A stretch of DNA of 64,000 nt from Cercis canadensis (taxonomy: Eukaryota > Streptophyta > Magnoliopsida > Fabales > Fabaceae): positions 124,001 to 188,000 of the forward strand of contig QAOA01008121.1 in assembly GCA_003255065.1 (NCBI GenBank). The letters run 5' to 3'. The notes under the pieces were generated by a model. That model saw only the letters and a list, made by a program, of their open reading frames with translations. It was not told the DNA's origin and did not search any database. The translations under genes were made by a program, and so were the position numbers. Shown here piece after piece: positions 63,901 to 64,000 of the stretch; within the stretch, counting starts at the first letter, position 1; every line of letters begins with the position of its first letter.

Positions 63901-64000
63901 AAGTTATGCAATTAAGACTTGGTGAATAATATCCTAAAAAGCTAATCAGAAGGTCAGAATTCATAATGGACCTTGTGACAGATAGATGACAAAAAAGTAA
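60914..64000 (-). CDS. PIP5K: Phosphatidylinositol-4-phosphate 5-kinase, 3' part (gene runs off right edge)
   Basis: Lipid kinase that makes PI(4,5)P2 at the plasma membrane. Only the last five coding exons are inside the window, in minus order: 63718-63608, 63347-63160, 62756-62599, 61936-61771, 61190-60914; together 299 codons plus stop. They cover most of the catalytic domain: [20 protein letters not shown], the phosphate-binding [28 protein letters not shown], the catalytic [19 protein letters not shown], a plant-specific insert ([29 protein letters not shown]), [20 protein letters not shown] (DxG region and specificity loop) and [20 protein letters not shown]. The insert sequence resembles Arabidopsis PIP5K9 as I recall it. 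Upstream exons, including the N-terminal MORN repeats expected for plant type B enzymes and the ATP-binding lysine, lie beyond 64000; 63719-64000 is intron as far as I can see. Confidence 0.93.

Overview
The window is nuclear DNA of a flowering plant, almost certainly a eudicot. The evidence is AT-rich intergenic DNA, genes with many short introns and GT-AG borders, plant-only families (ZAT zinc finger, TIP aquaporin, RABE/RABC GTPases, CHYR1-type RING proteins, FAR1-like transposase) and plant transposon types. I cannot name the species from sequence alone. All exon structures were built by reading splice sites and protein similarity by eye.

Layout. 1-5 kb: a broken FAR1/MULE transposase-like gene and a small secreted-peptide gene. 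5.2-15.1 kb: three head-to-tail alpha-carbonic anhydrase genes, each with seven exons, a signal peptide and intact zinc ligands. They arose by tandem duplication; a 5'-truncated LINE with a near-perfect target-site duplication sits upstream of the second copy. 16.0-18.4 kb (minus): a CHY/RING E3 ligase gene of 12 coding exons. 23.2-24.1 kb (minus): a tonoplast aquaporin of the TIP1 class. 24.2-39.5 kb: a gene-poor stretch holding an ATL-type pseudogene, a tRNA-His relic, several MITEs and a 3.6-kb non-autonomous hAT element with a Mutator-type foldback element nested inside it. 39.7-40.6 kb: an intronless ZAT5-like C2H2 repressor. 42.5-64 kb: a gene-rich block with an ankyrin-repeat protein (+), a RABE/Rab8 GTPase (+), a RABC/Rab18 GTPase (-), the spliceosomal SF3A2 subunit (+) and the 3' half of a PIP5K lipid kinase gene (-), which runs off the right edge.

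The genes do not form a pathway. The clearest local relationship is the carbonic anhydrase array. The two Rab genes are convergent, about 0.6 kb apart, but belong to different Rab subfamilies, so they are neighbours rather than recent duplicates.

I saw no convincing wholly new system. The most informative observations are the nested, target-site-duplication-bounded transposons at 31.8-35.4 kb, a 93-bp stop-free first intron in the CHY/RING gene that would add a hydrophobic segment if retained, the tRNA-His relic with a disrupted 3' end, and clusters of promoter-type motifs lying far from any gene.
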